Shown here: positions 9,846 to 20,426 of the stretch, piece by piece
Numbering within the stretch: position 1 is the first letter of the stretch
Layout: each line of letters starts with the position of its first letter
NCBI GenBank assembly: GCA_030068145.1
Contig: JAPJBO010000921.1
Span: 1 to 64,000, forward strand
From: Diplonema papillatum
Taxonomy: Eukaryota; Euglenozoa; Diplonemea; Diplonemida; Diplonemidae
Length of the DNA: 64,000 bases
Direction: 5' to 3'
The notes under the pieces: model-generated
Database searches by the model: none
Seen by the model: the letters and a program-made list of their open reading frames with translations, nothing else
Told to the model about the DNA's origin: nothing
Program-made: the position numbers and the translations under genes

Positions 9846-10676
9846 AGTAAAGCAGTATCTTACTTGTCTGAGTTTATTTGCAATAAGTTACTTCTTTAGT
9901 GATTCGTCGACACGGCTGCAATCTTTGAGGCGGACTTCAGCAAACAAATGTGACATGTTTGTTTGCCAAGAGCCTCCACCTGGGATGCATCTACCAACTG
10001 TAGCTTGGACTCCTGGGAAGTTGTTGAGGCATTCCCTGCAGCCTGCGGATTCGGAGGGCCTCAAGGCGAACCAGCAGTTGCTGGAAAACCTGCAGGACCT
10101 GCCTTTGAGTCCTTCGACACAGAAGAGGTCTGAACAGGACGCGTCTTGTGCATGTGCGCAGGTTCAACCATCATCTGACTCTTCTGTTTGCGGTTGCAAC
10201 CTGCGGTACCACGAGTTTGTCATTCTTATGTCAAACTACCCAATTCCCTCTTGGGGTTTGGTTTGGGCAAGAAGTATTCGCGCCCGCCATCTCCCGATGA
10301 CGTTCCCACTTCCCCACGCTACAGCAGGCACGTGTAAACCGGGCAGTCCTAGCCGTCCCCCATCTGGTCCCGAACGACGAGAACCGCTCCTGCACCCGAG
10401 TTTAGCCTTCGATGATTGGAAGCCGCATCGGAAACAGTGGGTCAACACATCCCGGAATTCTGAATTCATGCACCCGGTTGAAAGGAGTGTCCACTTCGGA
10501 GTCCACGTTCACTTGTGTGGGGAGTTGTAGAGTACGGGAGGTTACTCCTCGCTCGAATTGCCGTCTTCGACCGTAACTGCCCCTGGTCCTGGTGGTTAGG
10601 GTTAGCATGCAAGAGCCTTGGCGATAATCTGCATCTGCTCGCTTTCGTGACTACCTCTTCGTGCTACCTCTCTTCG
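9846..10676. other. Unassigned stretch
   Basis: The frame open from 9577 continues to 10530 on the plus strand without recognisable domains past the shared piece. No repeats or RNA genes were seen. Confidence 0.4.
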
Positions 10677-11330
10677 TCACTGGCACCTTATCTCGCACCG
10701 TCTTCGATGATGGCGAGTCCTTACGCCGCCGCTTCGTTGCAGCGGCCGTCCTAGTGTCGTCGCCTTCTGCGGCGTTCTCGATGGCGGTGTTGGCGCCGGC
10801 ATCCGCCGCTTCCGTTGTGGTGCTTTGGGCTGTTGGTCGCAGCTTGCGTTTCGACCTCGGTGTCGCTTCGGGCGTCCCCGGGGGCGAAGGCCCGCGCTTC
10901 CGTCTCTTCGCCGCCGACTCCGCACATCGGCATATCGTGCTGCAGGCATCCGTGGTGTGAGTTTCTGCAGCATTCCGCGATCGTCTTGCACGTCCCGCAC
11001 TGCGCCATCCGGTGCTCGCAATACTTCACGGCGAGGCCGTCCCCTGCCGCGTGGTGTGCCTCGGCAGCAGCGCGCTACCGACGCTTGCCGATCTTGCTCT
11101 TCGCATTTCAATTTGTGATGTCTCGTGCACACTCTTTCGCTTGGTGGTGGCCTGGGCACGCACCTCCATGCACTGGGTCTCCGCCGCCCACCTCTTCTGC
11201 CCTTTCTTGCCGGAGGTGCCGTCTTCGAAGGCGTCCCACCAGCACGTCCGATCCTTTCCTCCCCATACGTGGAAAATACGTCCATCCCCCAGACCTCATC
11301 ATTGAAGGCGTGCCTGTTCGTCCCCAACTA
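10677..11330 (-). pseudogene. Decayed antisense remnant of a LINE-type Cys/His-rich C-terminus
   Basis: Read on the minus strand, frames here carry KYCEHRMAQCGTCKTIAECC, CTRHHKLKCE and CLQHDMPMC. These have the spacing and wording of the LINE tail (CVEHSTTKCGECKTAAACC, CATHHKGKCE). Lysine/proline-rich sequence follows as in the LINE. The match is spread over more than one frame, so it is a fossil of a related but distinct LINE. The rest of that element is not visible here. Confidence 0.6.
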
Positions 11331-11486
11331 CGACTCGAGCACGAGCACCGTCCCTGTACCCGCACGACCTCTGGTGGAACGGTTCCTGCTCTCCTTACCG
11401 CAGCGGATCCTGTAGCTACCTGTGTCAAAACGTGTCAACCTGTACCTCCCAGTCTGTCCTTCCTTCTCAGCCTCTATCTTCGTCTT

Positions 11487-11660
11487 CGGGGCATAACATA
11501 AACACGGGACCGCTCTGCGCAAGGTAGGGCCGTAATAGCGTAGCCCCCTCCCCGCCATCGCCAAGGCCGGCTGCAGGGAAAGTGGTCGTCACAAAGGAAA
11601 CACTCCGAAGCTCCCCGAATTTCCCCGAAACTCCCCGATATTTTTGTCTAGACCAGGTGG
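11487..11660 (+). repeat. Diverged repeat shared with 48450-48710
   Basis: The order CTCTGCGCAAGGT, then GGAAACAC, then CCCGATATT, then CCAGGTGGA is the same as upstream of the Q/P-rich gene at 48737. A fragment also occurs inverted near 44040-44090. It could be the edge of an old element or a shared promoter-proximal segment. Confidence 0.45.
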
Positions 11661-11750
11661 AGCCTTGTGTCTTGCAGATCACGTGATTTTCTCTCGTAGG
11701 TAGGCGTAGGCAGGTACAAACCGCAGGTTCCTTATGAAATTGCAACCAAA

Positions 11751-11942
11751 CACTTGTTATAACAAGCAATCACTTGTTATATAACAAGCAATCACTTGTT
11801 ATATAACAAATGAAATTGCAACCAAACACTTGTTATAACAAGCAATCACTTGTTATATAACAAGCAATCACTTGTTACATAACAAGTGATCACTTGTTAT
11901 ATACCAAGTGGCACTTGTTATACATTTTCACTTGTTAGGTCG
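11751..11942. repeat. Cluster of (A)ACAAG/CTTGTT palindromes, partly in 74-bp tandem
   Basis: Four copies of AACAAGCAATCACTTGTT lie at 11761-11778, 11783-11800, 11837-11854 and 11859-11876, with further half-sites up to 11942. The stretch around ATGAAATTGCAACC is repeated 74 bp apart (11735 and 11809), so element-end sequence has been duplicated in tandem. The motif is the reverse complement of the junction motif at 7353-7370 and 8149-8166. Confidence 0.75.
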
Positions 11943-12044
11943 CTTGTTATATCACCCATTCCACGAAAAATTGTCACAGATTTCGGCTTTTTTCGGATTT
12001 CTGCCGAAGATTTCCATCTAAAAAAAATTCGGACCAGGGGAATC

Positions 12045-12112
12045 GAACCATGGCCTACAGGGGCCCAGGAGGGTGCGGTAACCGTTAGGCTATGTTGCCA
12101 AACCTCGGGCCA
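12045..12112 (-). other. tRNA-like sequence with A and B boxes
   Basis: On the minus strand TAGCCTAACGGTTA fits a pol III A box and GGTTCGATTCC is a perfect B box about 40 bases later. The acceptor ends do not pair well, so a working tRNA is unlikely. A tRNA-derived SINE head or internal pol III promoter is more probable. Confidence 0.5.
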
Positions 12113-12877
12113 AAATTCGCTTTTAGCGCCTGCTCAGTTGGAATTCTTATCGGAAAGTGCGAGATCGTCATTTACTCGTTTCCAGTGTCCCAGGACGGTA
12201 TTTCTGCTCTCTCAGAGCTTATTTCGCCCGGTTTGCGAAGAACTCAAAATGAGTCCAAAAATTCTCACTCGGTAGTGAACAAAAAAAAATTTTCCGCCGT
12301 TTCATCAGCTTCCATCAGCTTTACGTTGGTGGATCCTTCTACAAACTTACTCAGTGATTGGATATTTTACAATGTTCTCAGTGATCGGATTACTGTTAGT
12401 TCGCCGCTTGTACTCACGAAACGGATTCTGTTAATGGATTGGTCACAATCTGGTACTGTCTGAATGCTCCTTCTCCCCCTACGTTGTAGACTCAGTTCTG
12501 GGCAACACCCCTTGATCTGGCTGACCTAAGTTCTAGTCCCTCAACATGTCCTCCCAGCCTGCGTTCCATCAACTTTTTGTTGGTGGTCCTTCTACATAAC
12601 ACTAAGAGATTGTATTGATGATTGTCGCTGCCACTACAATGTTCGAATCTGATTCGACTGACGATCTTTACCGACAGACAGTTTAGCAGCCTAAGGGTAA
12701 GCTAACCTAACAACGACTATCTGGCGATGGTGGCATGAGTCACGGTCGGAGTTCTACTCCATGCACAGGAAGAGTCCGTCCTTCTTCTTTCCTAGTTTGA
12801 CAAAAGGAACAAAAGAACGACTTGCCCGTACAAGTAAATGCAGTTCTCGCCCCCTGCATGTCTTCCGTAGTTGCTTA
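12113..12877. other. Unassigned arm of the 11943-15383 element
   Basis: AT-richer sequence with short frames only. It contains the repeated phrase CATCAACTTTTTGTTGGTGG (around 12566) and a similar one near 12310, a weak internal duplication. No domain or RNA gene was recognised. Confidence 0.35.
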
Positions 12878-15057
12878 GGGCAGACTATTTTTATTTTTTG
12901 ATCCGCGTCCCCCGACCCTTGAAAATTTTCCGCGCGCGCGCGCAAAAAAAAATAGTTTTTTTAAAAAAAAATAGTTTGGCAAGTCACCTGGCCTGTGGGT
13001 TCCCGTGTGGAGGGGGGGGGGTCTTGGTGGCAAGCGGTCGGGGGGTGGGGGGCCGGATGGGTACGCGCCCCTCACTTTGATTCTTCGGCGACTTTTTGCA
13101 CTGGGATGCTCAGGCTTTTTGTTGTACAGAGGGACCAGGTGAGCCTTCAGCGTAGAGCTGCTGCCACCGACAGGCGTCTAGTCGTGGGCCTTGCGACTGC
13201 CTGGGAGCAACCGTGTTGTTCGGCGTACTCGGCCAGAATTGGTATCGTACCCACGTTTCGGACGGGACGTGGGCATCGGCCGGAAGCCGCTTCTGCACTT
13301 CTTCCATGAGAAGCCGGATGCTTGCGGGGGCCTCAACCGTGAGGCGTGAAACTTCTCCATGACGCCTCTCGTCCACGACAGTACCGCACTTCTCAAGAAC
13401 GCGGCCCATGGCGTCCCAGTAGCCGTCGTGTTTGGACTCTTTTGACGAGCTTCGGAATGCAACCTCACTGGGGTGAAATCAGTTGTGAGGAGTTCAGCCA
13501 GGTGGCTTTCGGTTGGTGTGCGCAGGGGATTCACATCTCCGGTCACGAACATGTACATCGTCTTGAGGATGGTACGCGGAACCCGAGATGACTTCCAGAC
13601 CTCGACGAATTTCATCCTCATGGCCCGGGTGTGGAACCTTTTCCCCGTCCCGATGCACGACTTGAACGCCTTTGCGACATCATCCTGTAGGCGGCGGTCG
13701 CTCGGTGGCAGCTTGAATACCAAGCGCTTGCCCCCCAGCGTTGTATTTGTGGACACCGAAGGGGAAGCTCGTCTTTACCCCGTACCCCGTGGATCTGCTT
13801 GAACCGAGCACGGCGATCGTCAGAGAGGCTGGGCACGGTGTCCAGTGAAAACGGCTCGAGTTGCCTCGGCGAATTGCCCTTCCAGCTCTCCCCAACAGAA
13901 GAAGACCCCTCCGCTTTCACGATGGACTGCTCCCAGTCGCAAACAGGGTTTCTGGATGGAACTCCCGCACTGCGTTGCTCAGTGCGCTGCTGGTTTTGCG
14001 CTTGCTGCGTGACGATACGGGTATACACCACATCTCTCACTTCCTGCAGTTTCGTGCAGTGGATGCTGAGAATACCTCAGCTCTGCAACCCACGGCAAGG
14101 CCAACACATTTCTCAGGCTACTTTCTTGTTCTTGCAGGTTCTGAAGGGTGCACCGGGGGATGTCGGCGGTACGGCGCTGGGCAATCACCTTGTTGGTGCC
14201 CTCATACTACTGCAACAGCTGCACAGAAAGTGGGAGCCCATCAAGTTTGCGAAGGGTCTTGGCCACTTCCTGATAGAACGGATGCCCTTTTTCATCGACC
14301 AGGAGGGCCCTGTCAAATACTTCGTTTCACCCATTTGCAGCGGCTTCACGCGGGCTTGGCTCTTTTTTACAGGTCGAAGGCGTTGACAGGTTTTCGCTAC
14401 GGGAACTTTTGCTTCACAACGTACCGAACCTCCCGGTACTGCATGGAGTCCATGGCCTGCATCATCCCAAGAGAAACATCTCTCCACACACTCCTGCTAT
14501 CAGCCCTAGCCGACACCACCACATCATCATCATACTCGGCAGGCGTCTGGAGGTGACGGTCTTTTATGATCTGCTGAAACATCTTCATGAAGGACAACGA
14601 CAGGTCGTTGATCTCAAGGAGGTGTCGATCCTTCACTGCACCAATCTCAACATCGATCGCGCAAAAACACAGCAGTGTCCCTTCCCTTTGCTTTTGCCCT
14701 GTTTTTGCATTAGCATGCAACACTCACTTAGTCAAGGTGAAATTTGCCAGCATCACAGCTTTCGTGGTGCTGCAGCAACAGATAGGTCAGGGGGTCAAAA
14801 CAAATTAGAGATTCGCAGCGAGCTTCTAATCCGGCGTTCCGCTGACGTGTCGTTGTTGGCCCCACGAGCGGGGTTTGGTGTTTCCGCAGCCGAAGCTCGG
14901 ACTTCAGTGACCATCTGGAGTCCCATGGCACCCTGTTGTACCCTTCCCACAGCAAAAAAGAAAAAATATTTTTTTTTCAACTATTTTTTTTTCCACGGTT
15001 TCCCAAAATTTTCCGCGCGCTAGGACGCGGATCAAAAAAAAAAAAAATAGTCTGCCC
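12878..15057 (-). mobile_element. 2.18-kb Harbinger-like element, TTA target duplication
   Basis: The ends are GGGCAGACTATTTTT... and ...AAAAATAGTCTGCCC. The inverted match extends to GATCCGCGTCC, followed near each end by a CGCG-rich stretch. TTA lies directly outside both ends (12875-12877, 15058-15060). A TTA/TAA 3-bp duplication and G-rich inverted termini are the habit of PIF/Harbinger elements, but no Harbinger transposase motif was recognised. The minus strand carries the unknown ORF family (13145-13965) and further broken frames to about 14720. Confidence 0.65.
13110..14723 (-). pseudogene. Unknown element-encoded ORF family, copy 2 (longest copy)
   Basis: Minus-strand frames at 14397-14723 (ending in the wording QYREVRYVVKQKFP), 13618-14040 and 13178-13756 together look like one former coding region that is now interrupted. 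The C-terminal part matches copy 1 at 9057-9845. Conserved phrases include KAFKSCIGTGKRFHTRAMRM and ILKTMYMFVTGD. No family is recognised. The position inside a TTA-flanked element suggests it was the cargo or second protein of that element. Confidence 0.5.
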
Positions 15058-15090
15058 TTACTCAAAAAAAAAAAAAAAAACGTTTTTTTA

Positions 15091-15161
15091 GCCCATGGTC
15101 CAGAGGTTACCACACCCACACAGGGGTTTGAGGGTCGGTGGTTCGATTCCCGCCGGAAATC
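15091..15161 (+). other. tRNA-like sequence with A and B boxes
   Basis: TGGTCCAGAGGTTA serves as A box and GGTTCGATTCC as B box, about 45 bases apart. It sits in the opposite arm of the element from the one at 12045-12112, in the mirrored orientation. The acceptor stem is not convincing, so it is called tRNA-like. Confidence 0.5.
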
Positions 15162-15383
15162 GTTTTTTTGGGTTTTTGAAACAGCTCCAAAACCGACCTT
15201 TTGTCCATCTGCACGCCAGATTTTGGTCGCCACGCGAGCTGATTGCTTGCCCATAATCGCCAGGGATAGCTCTTTCCATCCCAAAAAAAAATTCCCAAAA
15301 ATTCCAAAATTTTGACCCAAAACGGGCTGCTTTTCAGACGGAAAATCTGTGACACTTTTTCGTGGAATGGGTGATATAACAAG

Positions 15384-15860
15384 TGATTGTGCATGACAAG
15401 TGCGTCGTGTAGGGTACTTCGCGTAACGCGACTTGCTGCCCTCAGCACGTAGGATTACTTCCTCGCACTCTTTTTCCTTTTGGTACTTCAACCATTGGTG
15501 CTGCCCATGTCCACTGTGCTCTGCGGAGTTTACTTCGCAGATTGCAACCGTAAAAAGAAGACAAGTCAGTGCTGCCTAGCGAGTCGCAGACACAATCAGG
15601 GCGAGTGCCCTGAGTTTTTAACTGATTCCTCAGGCACGGTTGTAGGGGCCCTCTCCCCGTGACGGATTCGCCTGAGCTCTAGTAGCACGGGTGGTCCTGG
15701 GTGTGACGAGCTACGAACAGCCGCCTGACAAACTAGACTCACATCGCAGTCCTGTCTGCAGACACTCAGGTTCCACGCTGATGATGGTCCGCCTTATGTG
15801 TCCGTGGCTTAAAGGACCGACCAGTGCGGTGTTGAGCACATACCCATTCCAAGCACGTTC
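15384..15860 (+). other. Region upstream of the kinase; probable 5' exon or promoter, not resolved
   Basis: It contains a 68-codon frame (15691-15897) and no recognised repeat. Because the kinase frame has no ATG before its glycine loop, the true start codon probably lies here or further upstream. No TATA box could be assigned with confidence. Confidence 0.35.
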
Positions 15861-17096
15861 TTGCAAACCCCCCACTCACAGGTGCACCAACAACTAGTGA
15901 GCCGGCGGGTGTCTGGTGGTAGTCTTGACCACACCGTCTTCAACTCAAGAGAGGCAAAAAGGAGACGGAAAGAAGTTGAAGCTGGATCTGTCTGCTTAGT
16001 CAACCCGTCGACCACTTTAAGACTCATCCACAAGGCAGGCGAAGGAACATACGGCGAAGTGCACAGAGGTGAATCCATTGGCACCGGGGCCGTGTACGCC
16101 GTGAAACGGCTACGTGACGAAAGGGACAAGGAAAAAGATCTTAGCAGGCAGAGAGGCATGCATACGACGACACTGCGAGAGCTTTCTACACTGGCTTGCC
16201 TAGCTGATGAAAGCAAGCACATTGTAAAGTTGTGCGAGACGGTAGTGGGCGTAAACAAACACGTGTACGCAGCCTTTGAGTGGGTCGGGAACGATCTGTC
16301 AGGGGTCATCACAGCGGCAAGCGCGCGAGGCGGCTTGGAGCCGAAGGTTGCGCGGAATTTGATGCATCAGGTGCTGCGTGGTCTCACTTTCCTACATTCG
16401 GTGAACCTTGTCCATCGAGACCTGAAGCCGTGCAATATCTTAATGTCGAACACTGGAATAGTCAAGATATGCGATCTGGGCTTCGTCAACGTAGCCAACG
16501 ATGCTGCAAAAACGCCAACCGTGTGCACCCCTTCGTACCGGCCACCAGAAGTGATCTTTCAGACGAAGCGCCACCATTGCTCTCTCGACATGTGGAGCTT
16601 CGCGTGCCTGTTCTGGCGAATCATATGCCCCGCGTCCTTGTTCCGAGGCAGCACAGATCAGGAAACCTTGCGAACAATTACATCAGTTCTCTCCGCCCCA
16701 AAACCCACGGGTCCAGTGGAAGTATCGTGGCCTTCCCTGTTCCAGCAACCCGCGTGCTACCCGGCCTTCGCAAAGCTGACAATCCGGTCAGTCCCGTACG
16801 AAAAACGCCGTCTGAACTCGCTCATAAAAGACAATGTGCCTGACGACTACGAAGCCACGTCTGACCTGCTTTCTCGGTTACTGCGTTGGGACCCTGATGC
16901 ACGGCTGACCTCTGACCAGGCGTTGAAGCACGAGTTTTTTGCGGCGCATCGGGTCGCGCAGGACAGCGATGTCATCAGCAGGGATACCGACGGGAAACCG
17001 GCCCTCCGCCTCAAAGACGGATCCCACCTCGAGCTTAGCAACCTCCACGTCTTCCTACTCCGAAGGCCGGAGGCTAAGTTCGAAAAGAAGATATAA
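15861..17096 (+). CDS. CDK-like Ser/Thr protein kinase (5' end incomplete, probable upstream exon)
   Basis: Residue numbers count from 15861. Glycine loop GEGTYGEV (60-67), lysine AVKRL (K82), helix C TTLRE (E107, in the place of PSTAIRE/PITSLRE), catalytic HRDLKPCN (185-192), DLG (205-207) instead of DFG, PPE (228-230) for APE, and DMWS (243-246). DLG and the CMGC-style layout point to the CDK family, nearest in wording to CDK10/11-type kinases; this is by eye. The activation segment (KTPTVCTPSYRPPEV) is divergent. The frame is open from 15813 but has no ATG until 16158, which is past the loop and the lysine, so translation should start on an upstream exon. CTCACAG ending at 15881 would be an in-frame acceptor. 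It stops at 17094-17096, overlapped by AATAATAAA-type poly(A) signal sequence. It is the clearest host gene in the window. Confidence 0.85.
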   Translation: MQTPHSQVHQQLVSRRVSGGSLDHTVFNSREAKRRRKEVEAGSVCLVNPSTTLRLIHKAGEGTYGEVHRGESIGTGAVYAVKRLRDERDKEKDLSRQRGMHTTTLRELSTLACLADESKHIVKLCETVVGVNKHVYAAFEWVGNDLSGVITAASARGGLEPKVARNLMHQVLRGLTFLHSVNLVHRDLKPCNILMSNTGIVKICDLGFVNVANDAAKTPTVCTPSYRPPEVIFQTKRHHCSLDMWSFACLFWRIICPASLFRGSTDQETLRTITSVLSAPKPTGPVEVSWPSLFQQPACYPAFAKLTIRSVPYEKRRLNSLIKDNVPDDYEATSDLLSRLLRWDPDARLTSDQALKHEFFAAHRVAQDSDVISRDTDGKPALRLKDGSHLELSNLHVFLLRRPEAKFEKKI

Positions 17097-17934
17097 TAAT
17101 AAACGCTAGAAGATTTAGCTGCTGCTGGATCCGTTCTATCCCAGCAACCTGCACGTCCCTTCGTTCCAGGCGAAACCCAACAGTCATTGTCGCCGAGGGT
17201 CTCACCTCGAATGCAGCAACGGCACGGCTGTTTGCTGCAGACCAAGCTGTCTCGGAACCTTTTCGATTACTCGCAAATTCGCGTACCTTGATTCTTGTCG
17301 CGTGAGAGAACTCCAAGGCGTCTGAAGGCCTGCTTCCTGCATTTCAGGGCCTCAGGGCCACTTGCTGAAGGAACGTCCAAAACCCCGATACGAGACCTCA
17401 TGTCGAGGTGAATTCCTGAGTTCTGCACGTGCAGGGTCCTGCTGCGTTGTAAAAGCAGAGTCTTTGGGCTGGAATGCAACGCTAGCCTGAGAAAGACATT
17501 CTTTTCGATGTCATGGCGGTCACTGCCTGCGGTAAGCGTTGCAGTACTGCGCGGCTGGCCATCCCTGAAGTTCTCGAGTGTCTGTAGTTGGATTAACTGC
17601 TTCATTTTCATCGGAGAAGTCTATAATGCCGCAAGAACACTGGCTCAGGAAAGCGAACGAAAAGAAGCGAAACCAAATCCACCCGATTCCCTTTTGCCCT
17701 TCTGCGCAAGATCTTTTATCCACGCGAAATGCATATGACCACCAGGCTGATGTGCGAGGGCTGATGACGCTATGTCAACTGTACAGTTTCTGACATTGTA
17801 AATCTGTCGCCACTCCTCCCCCTGGCACCTGCGCCGAGTGTAGGCTCTGGTGATTGCGTAGCTGTACTTCCGCGTTCGCGCGCGCGGAAATTTTTGAAAA
17901 AACCCGGAAAAAAAGATCAGGGGATTATACGGGC
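17097..17934. other. Downstream of the kinase, unassigned
   Basis: Short frames only. A CGCGCGCGCGGAAATTTTTG stretch near 17880 resembles the CGCG segments inside the Harbinger-like element ends and the stretch at 27870-27905. Confidence 0.4.
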
Positions 17935-18597
17935 TTAGTTTAGCGGTCTGAGAGACCGGAACTCAAATTCTTCCGGTCTGGGGGGAAAAAAAAAAAACCC
18001 CACATAGCGTTCGGGTTGGGGCTTACCGGGTGGGAGCGGTAACGGGAGGGCCAGTATGCCACCAAAGAAGCTACAGCGTGTGGATCCAAAGAAGGAGGGG
18101 ATTCCCCGGGACATCGCAAGCATGTTCGGGCTCGCATCTCGGCAAACAGGACGGCAGACCAACCTGAGGCGGTCAGACTTGTTGATATTCTTGTCGCCCA
18201 TTACGGCGAGGAAAAGGTCCGACCAACCCAGGAAGGCAGATCCGCACGTTCTCCTCCCTTTCTCAATGCCCGCTTCATTGCAGATTTCAGGAATGAGGTT
18301 TTTCCCCGAGCCGACGACGAGCACAGATCTGTTCTCGAGGAGCTCAAAACCTTTCGACACCTCTCGGAACGGCATCGGTTGAAAGCTGTTCAGTTTGATG
18401 AAGCTGATCAAAACGAGGCAAAGGTGGCATACAGCATGCAGTTGCAGCAAAAAAACACGCCCAGACCGGAACTCAAGGATTTTTTCGAAGCCCCGTATAA
18501 ACCCCTGAAAAAGATAGTTCGAAAAAAAAAAATAGTTTGGCTCCGTGGCGTCATGGCACTGTGCAGCGCAACACGATACTACCACATTTTCACAACA
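17935..18597. other. Small-element debris with tRNA-like B-box remnant
   Basis: GGCTTAGTTTAGCGGTCTGA near 17932 has a weak A-box look and is followed by ACTCAAATTC. AAAAAAAATAGTTTGG near 18530 matches the border phrase at 12965-12980. A plus frame (18056-18382, starting PPKKLQRVDPKKEG) is unrecognised. Confidence 0.3.
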
Positions 18598-18634
18598 TTA
18601 TATCACGGTTGTGATACGAATCGTTTACTGTATT

Positions 18635-18725
18635 TCTAATAATAATTATTACCTGGTAATAATTTCTAATAATTTCTAATAAAATCTAATAATTTCTAAT
18701 AATTTCTAATAGTCTAATAATCGCC
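18635..18725 (+). repeat. TAATAATTTC tandem repeat
   Basis: A run of CTAATAATTT-type units. Related runs occur at 19660-19830. These are low-complexity AT tracts inside the 18604-26315 element. Confidence 0.8.
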
Positions 18726-20236
18726 TGTAGAGAGTCCCCAGGATGTGGGAGGATCCGGGAAAGACTACTCAGTCGGACTAGGATCTTGGCAATGAAGCCG
18801 TGAAAATGGAGGGAACCCAGAAATCAAAGTAGCTACACCCAAATCTCAGACTTGTACTCAGTGAAAATATCTGATTTAGCTCTCGGTGAAAATCTCAGAT
18901 TCAGCTTTCGGTGAAGATCTGCAGATTGTTCCTCCAATCTCAGATTATGCACTCAGCCCAAAACTCACATGCGAGTTCAAAATCTGCGAGTTTGTGAGCG
19001 AAAACCCGGCGCCCGCCCAGAAAACATCACGGTCCCGGACGATGCTCAATGGCGACAAACGCAAAGAAGAAGAAACACGAAAACAACACCAGAATCCATG
19101 CCAGGCAAGAGACTGGGTGGCCTGGCAGTGCAAGCCAAGCGGTGACGCCAACGGTGTTTTTAAGCAATGGTATGTATTAATGTCGCCCCATAATGTACTT
19201 CAAGCATTTAAGCCTTCTTCGCTCGCGTGTTCGCGCCTTCTGTCGTGGTCCGATGATTCCCAAAAAAAACGAACGAATGAGCGCAATGCTTGCACAAAGC
19301 TCGGTCGGGTTCCAGCGAATGCCGATCATCAAAGGCCACATGCAACGGACTGTATGCCCAGCGAACGGGATTCGTGCTCAAAAGAAGGTTTCCCAGATGG
19401 AGTTAGACCTCCATTCTGCCCTAAGAATACGGGTTCTGGCGGGTAGAGGTCGCATACCCCACATGCCACATCATCGTCCTCTGCCAGGATCTTGCCTCAA
19501 ACCTCTCCTACCTCTTTTGGCATACTTCCTTTTCGACTTAGCAACAAACGGAATTGCGAACGGGGTGAAAGGAACGGTTTGGACGCACGAACACCCACCG
19601 TGACGATCACCTTCCACTCCTAGGGGCACTTTTGCTGTGAGAATGCATGGGAAAGTCAGGTAATAATGGATTATTACCTGGTAATAATATCTAATAATGG
19701 GTAATAATTTCTAAAAATCAGGTAATAATATCTAATAATTTCAGGAACCAGGTAATAATATCTAATAATTTCTAATAAAATCTAATAATTTGGGGCGGAT
19801 TTCGGAAATCTAATAGTAGGTAATAATCGTGATTATCTGCCAACCGTGATTATTGTATACAATACTGTACAATAATACAATAATTTACAATAATATACAA
19901 TACATTATTGTACGACTGCAGTCCCAGCGATGCTGATGCTCCAGCACCAATCAGGCACTCTTCTGATATCCTAGAAATGACGGGAACTGCCTCCCTTTTC
20001 CTGCAAATAGAGCACATGGCCCACGGTTCTGAGGCCAAACTCCTGCAGAAGGGAAGAAACTCCACGAAAAGTCAACGAGCAAACTGGGCCGCAACAAGAA
20101 ACTGCCCAGTGCAGTTAAACAACTGCGAGATCGAGAAAGGATTGAGCAGAACAGCAAACTCGAAAAACGCTTTCCCAGATGTTGAAGACTAGAATACACA
20201 GTCCGAGCATTTACCAAAAATGCGTGTACTCCATAA
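18726..20236. other. Left part of the CACGGTTGTG element, no recognised gene
   Basis: It contains a short series of CTCAGATT/GTGAAAATCT phrases (18840-18960), two plus-strand frames (18886-19446, 19193-19603) without domains, AT repeats at 19660-19830 and TACAATAAT runs at 19855-19910. Confidence 0.45.
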
Positions 20237-20426
20237 CATGCAGGGTCAAAACCTTGTGTCTTTTTAAAACGCTCCCGCGGGGCCGATAGCCCCCAAAAAT
20301 TTTTTTTTGAATTTTTTTTTTTCAACTTCCTCAAAAATTACCGCAGAGTTTGTTCCAAACTTTTAAAATTCAAAAACCCCATTTTTTGGCCATTTCCAAA
20401 AAGACACAAGGTTTTGACCCTGCATG
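20237..20426. mobile_element. 190-bp MITE with ~30-bp inverted repeats
   Basis: The ends CATGCAGGGTCAAAACC and its exact inverse extend through TTGTGTCTTTTT. ATAA flanks both sides (20233-20236, 20427-20430) as a likely target duplication. The centre is A/T-rich. No coding capacity. Confidence 0.75.

Larger units (their letters stand above)
8161..11766. mobile_element. 3.6-kb composite element with ~100-bp inverted ends (CTTGTTATAACAAG type)
   Basis: Left arm 8161-8252 and right arm ~11662-11766 are inverted copies. They share TTGGTTGCAATTTCATAAGG, then GTACCTACC, then GTGATCTGCAAGACAC (right arm inverted, few changes). The left end follows TGATTG directly; the right end is followed by CAATCA. 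The interior is a mosaic: unassigned sequence (8253-9056), a copy of an unknown ORF family (9057-9845), unassigned sequence (9846-10676) and a decayed antisense LINE tail (10677-11330). Confidence 0.6.
11943..15383. mobile_element. 3.4-kb inverted-end element hosting a nested Harbinger-like element
   Basis: The left end CTTGTTATATCACCCATTCC (11943) is repeated inverted at the right end (to 15383), continuing through CACGAAAAA.TGTCACAGATTT for about 40 bp. The termini start with the same CTTGTTATATCA as the 790-bp element at 7365. Each arm holds a tRNA-like box pair (12045-12112 minus, 15091-15161 plus). The right outer flank is TGATTG; the left flank does not match, so no clean target duplication is seen. 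Confidence 0.6.

Noticed and set aside
8161-11766. Single autonomous transposon
   Set aside because: The ends match, but the interior is a mosaic of unrelated fragments including an antisense LINE tail, so autonomy is not supported.
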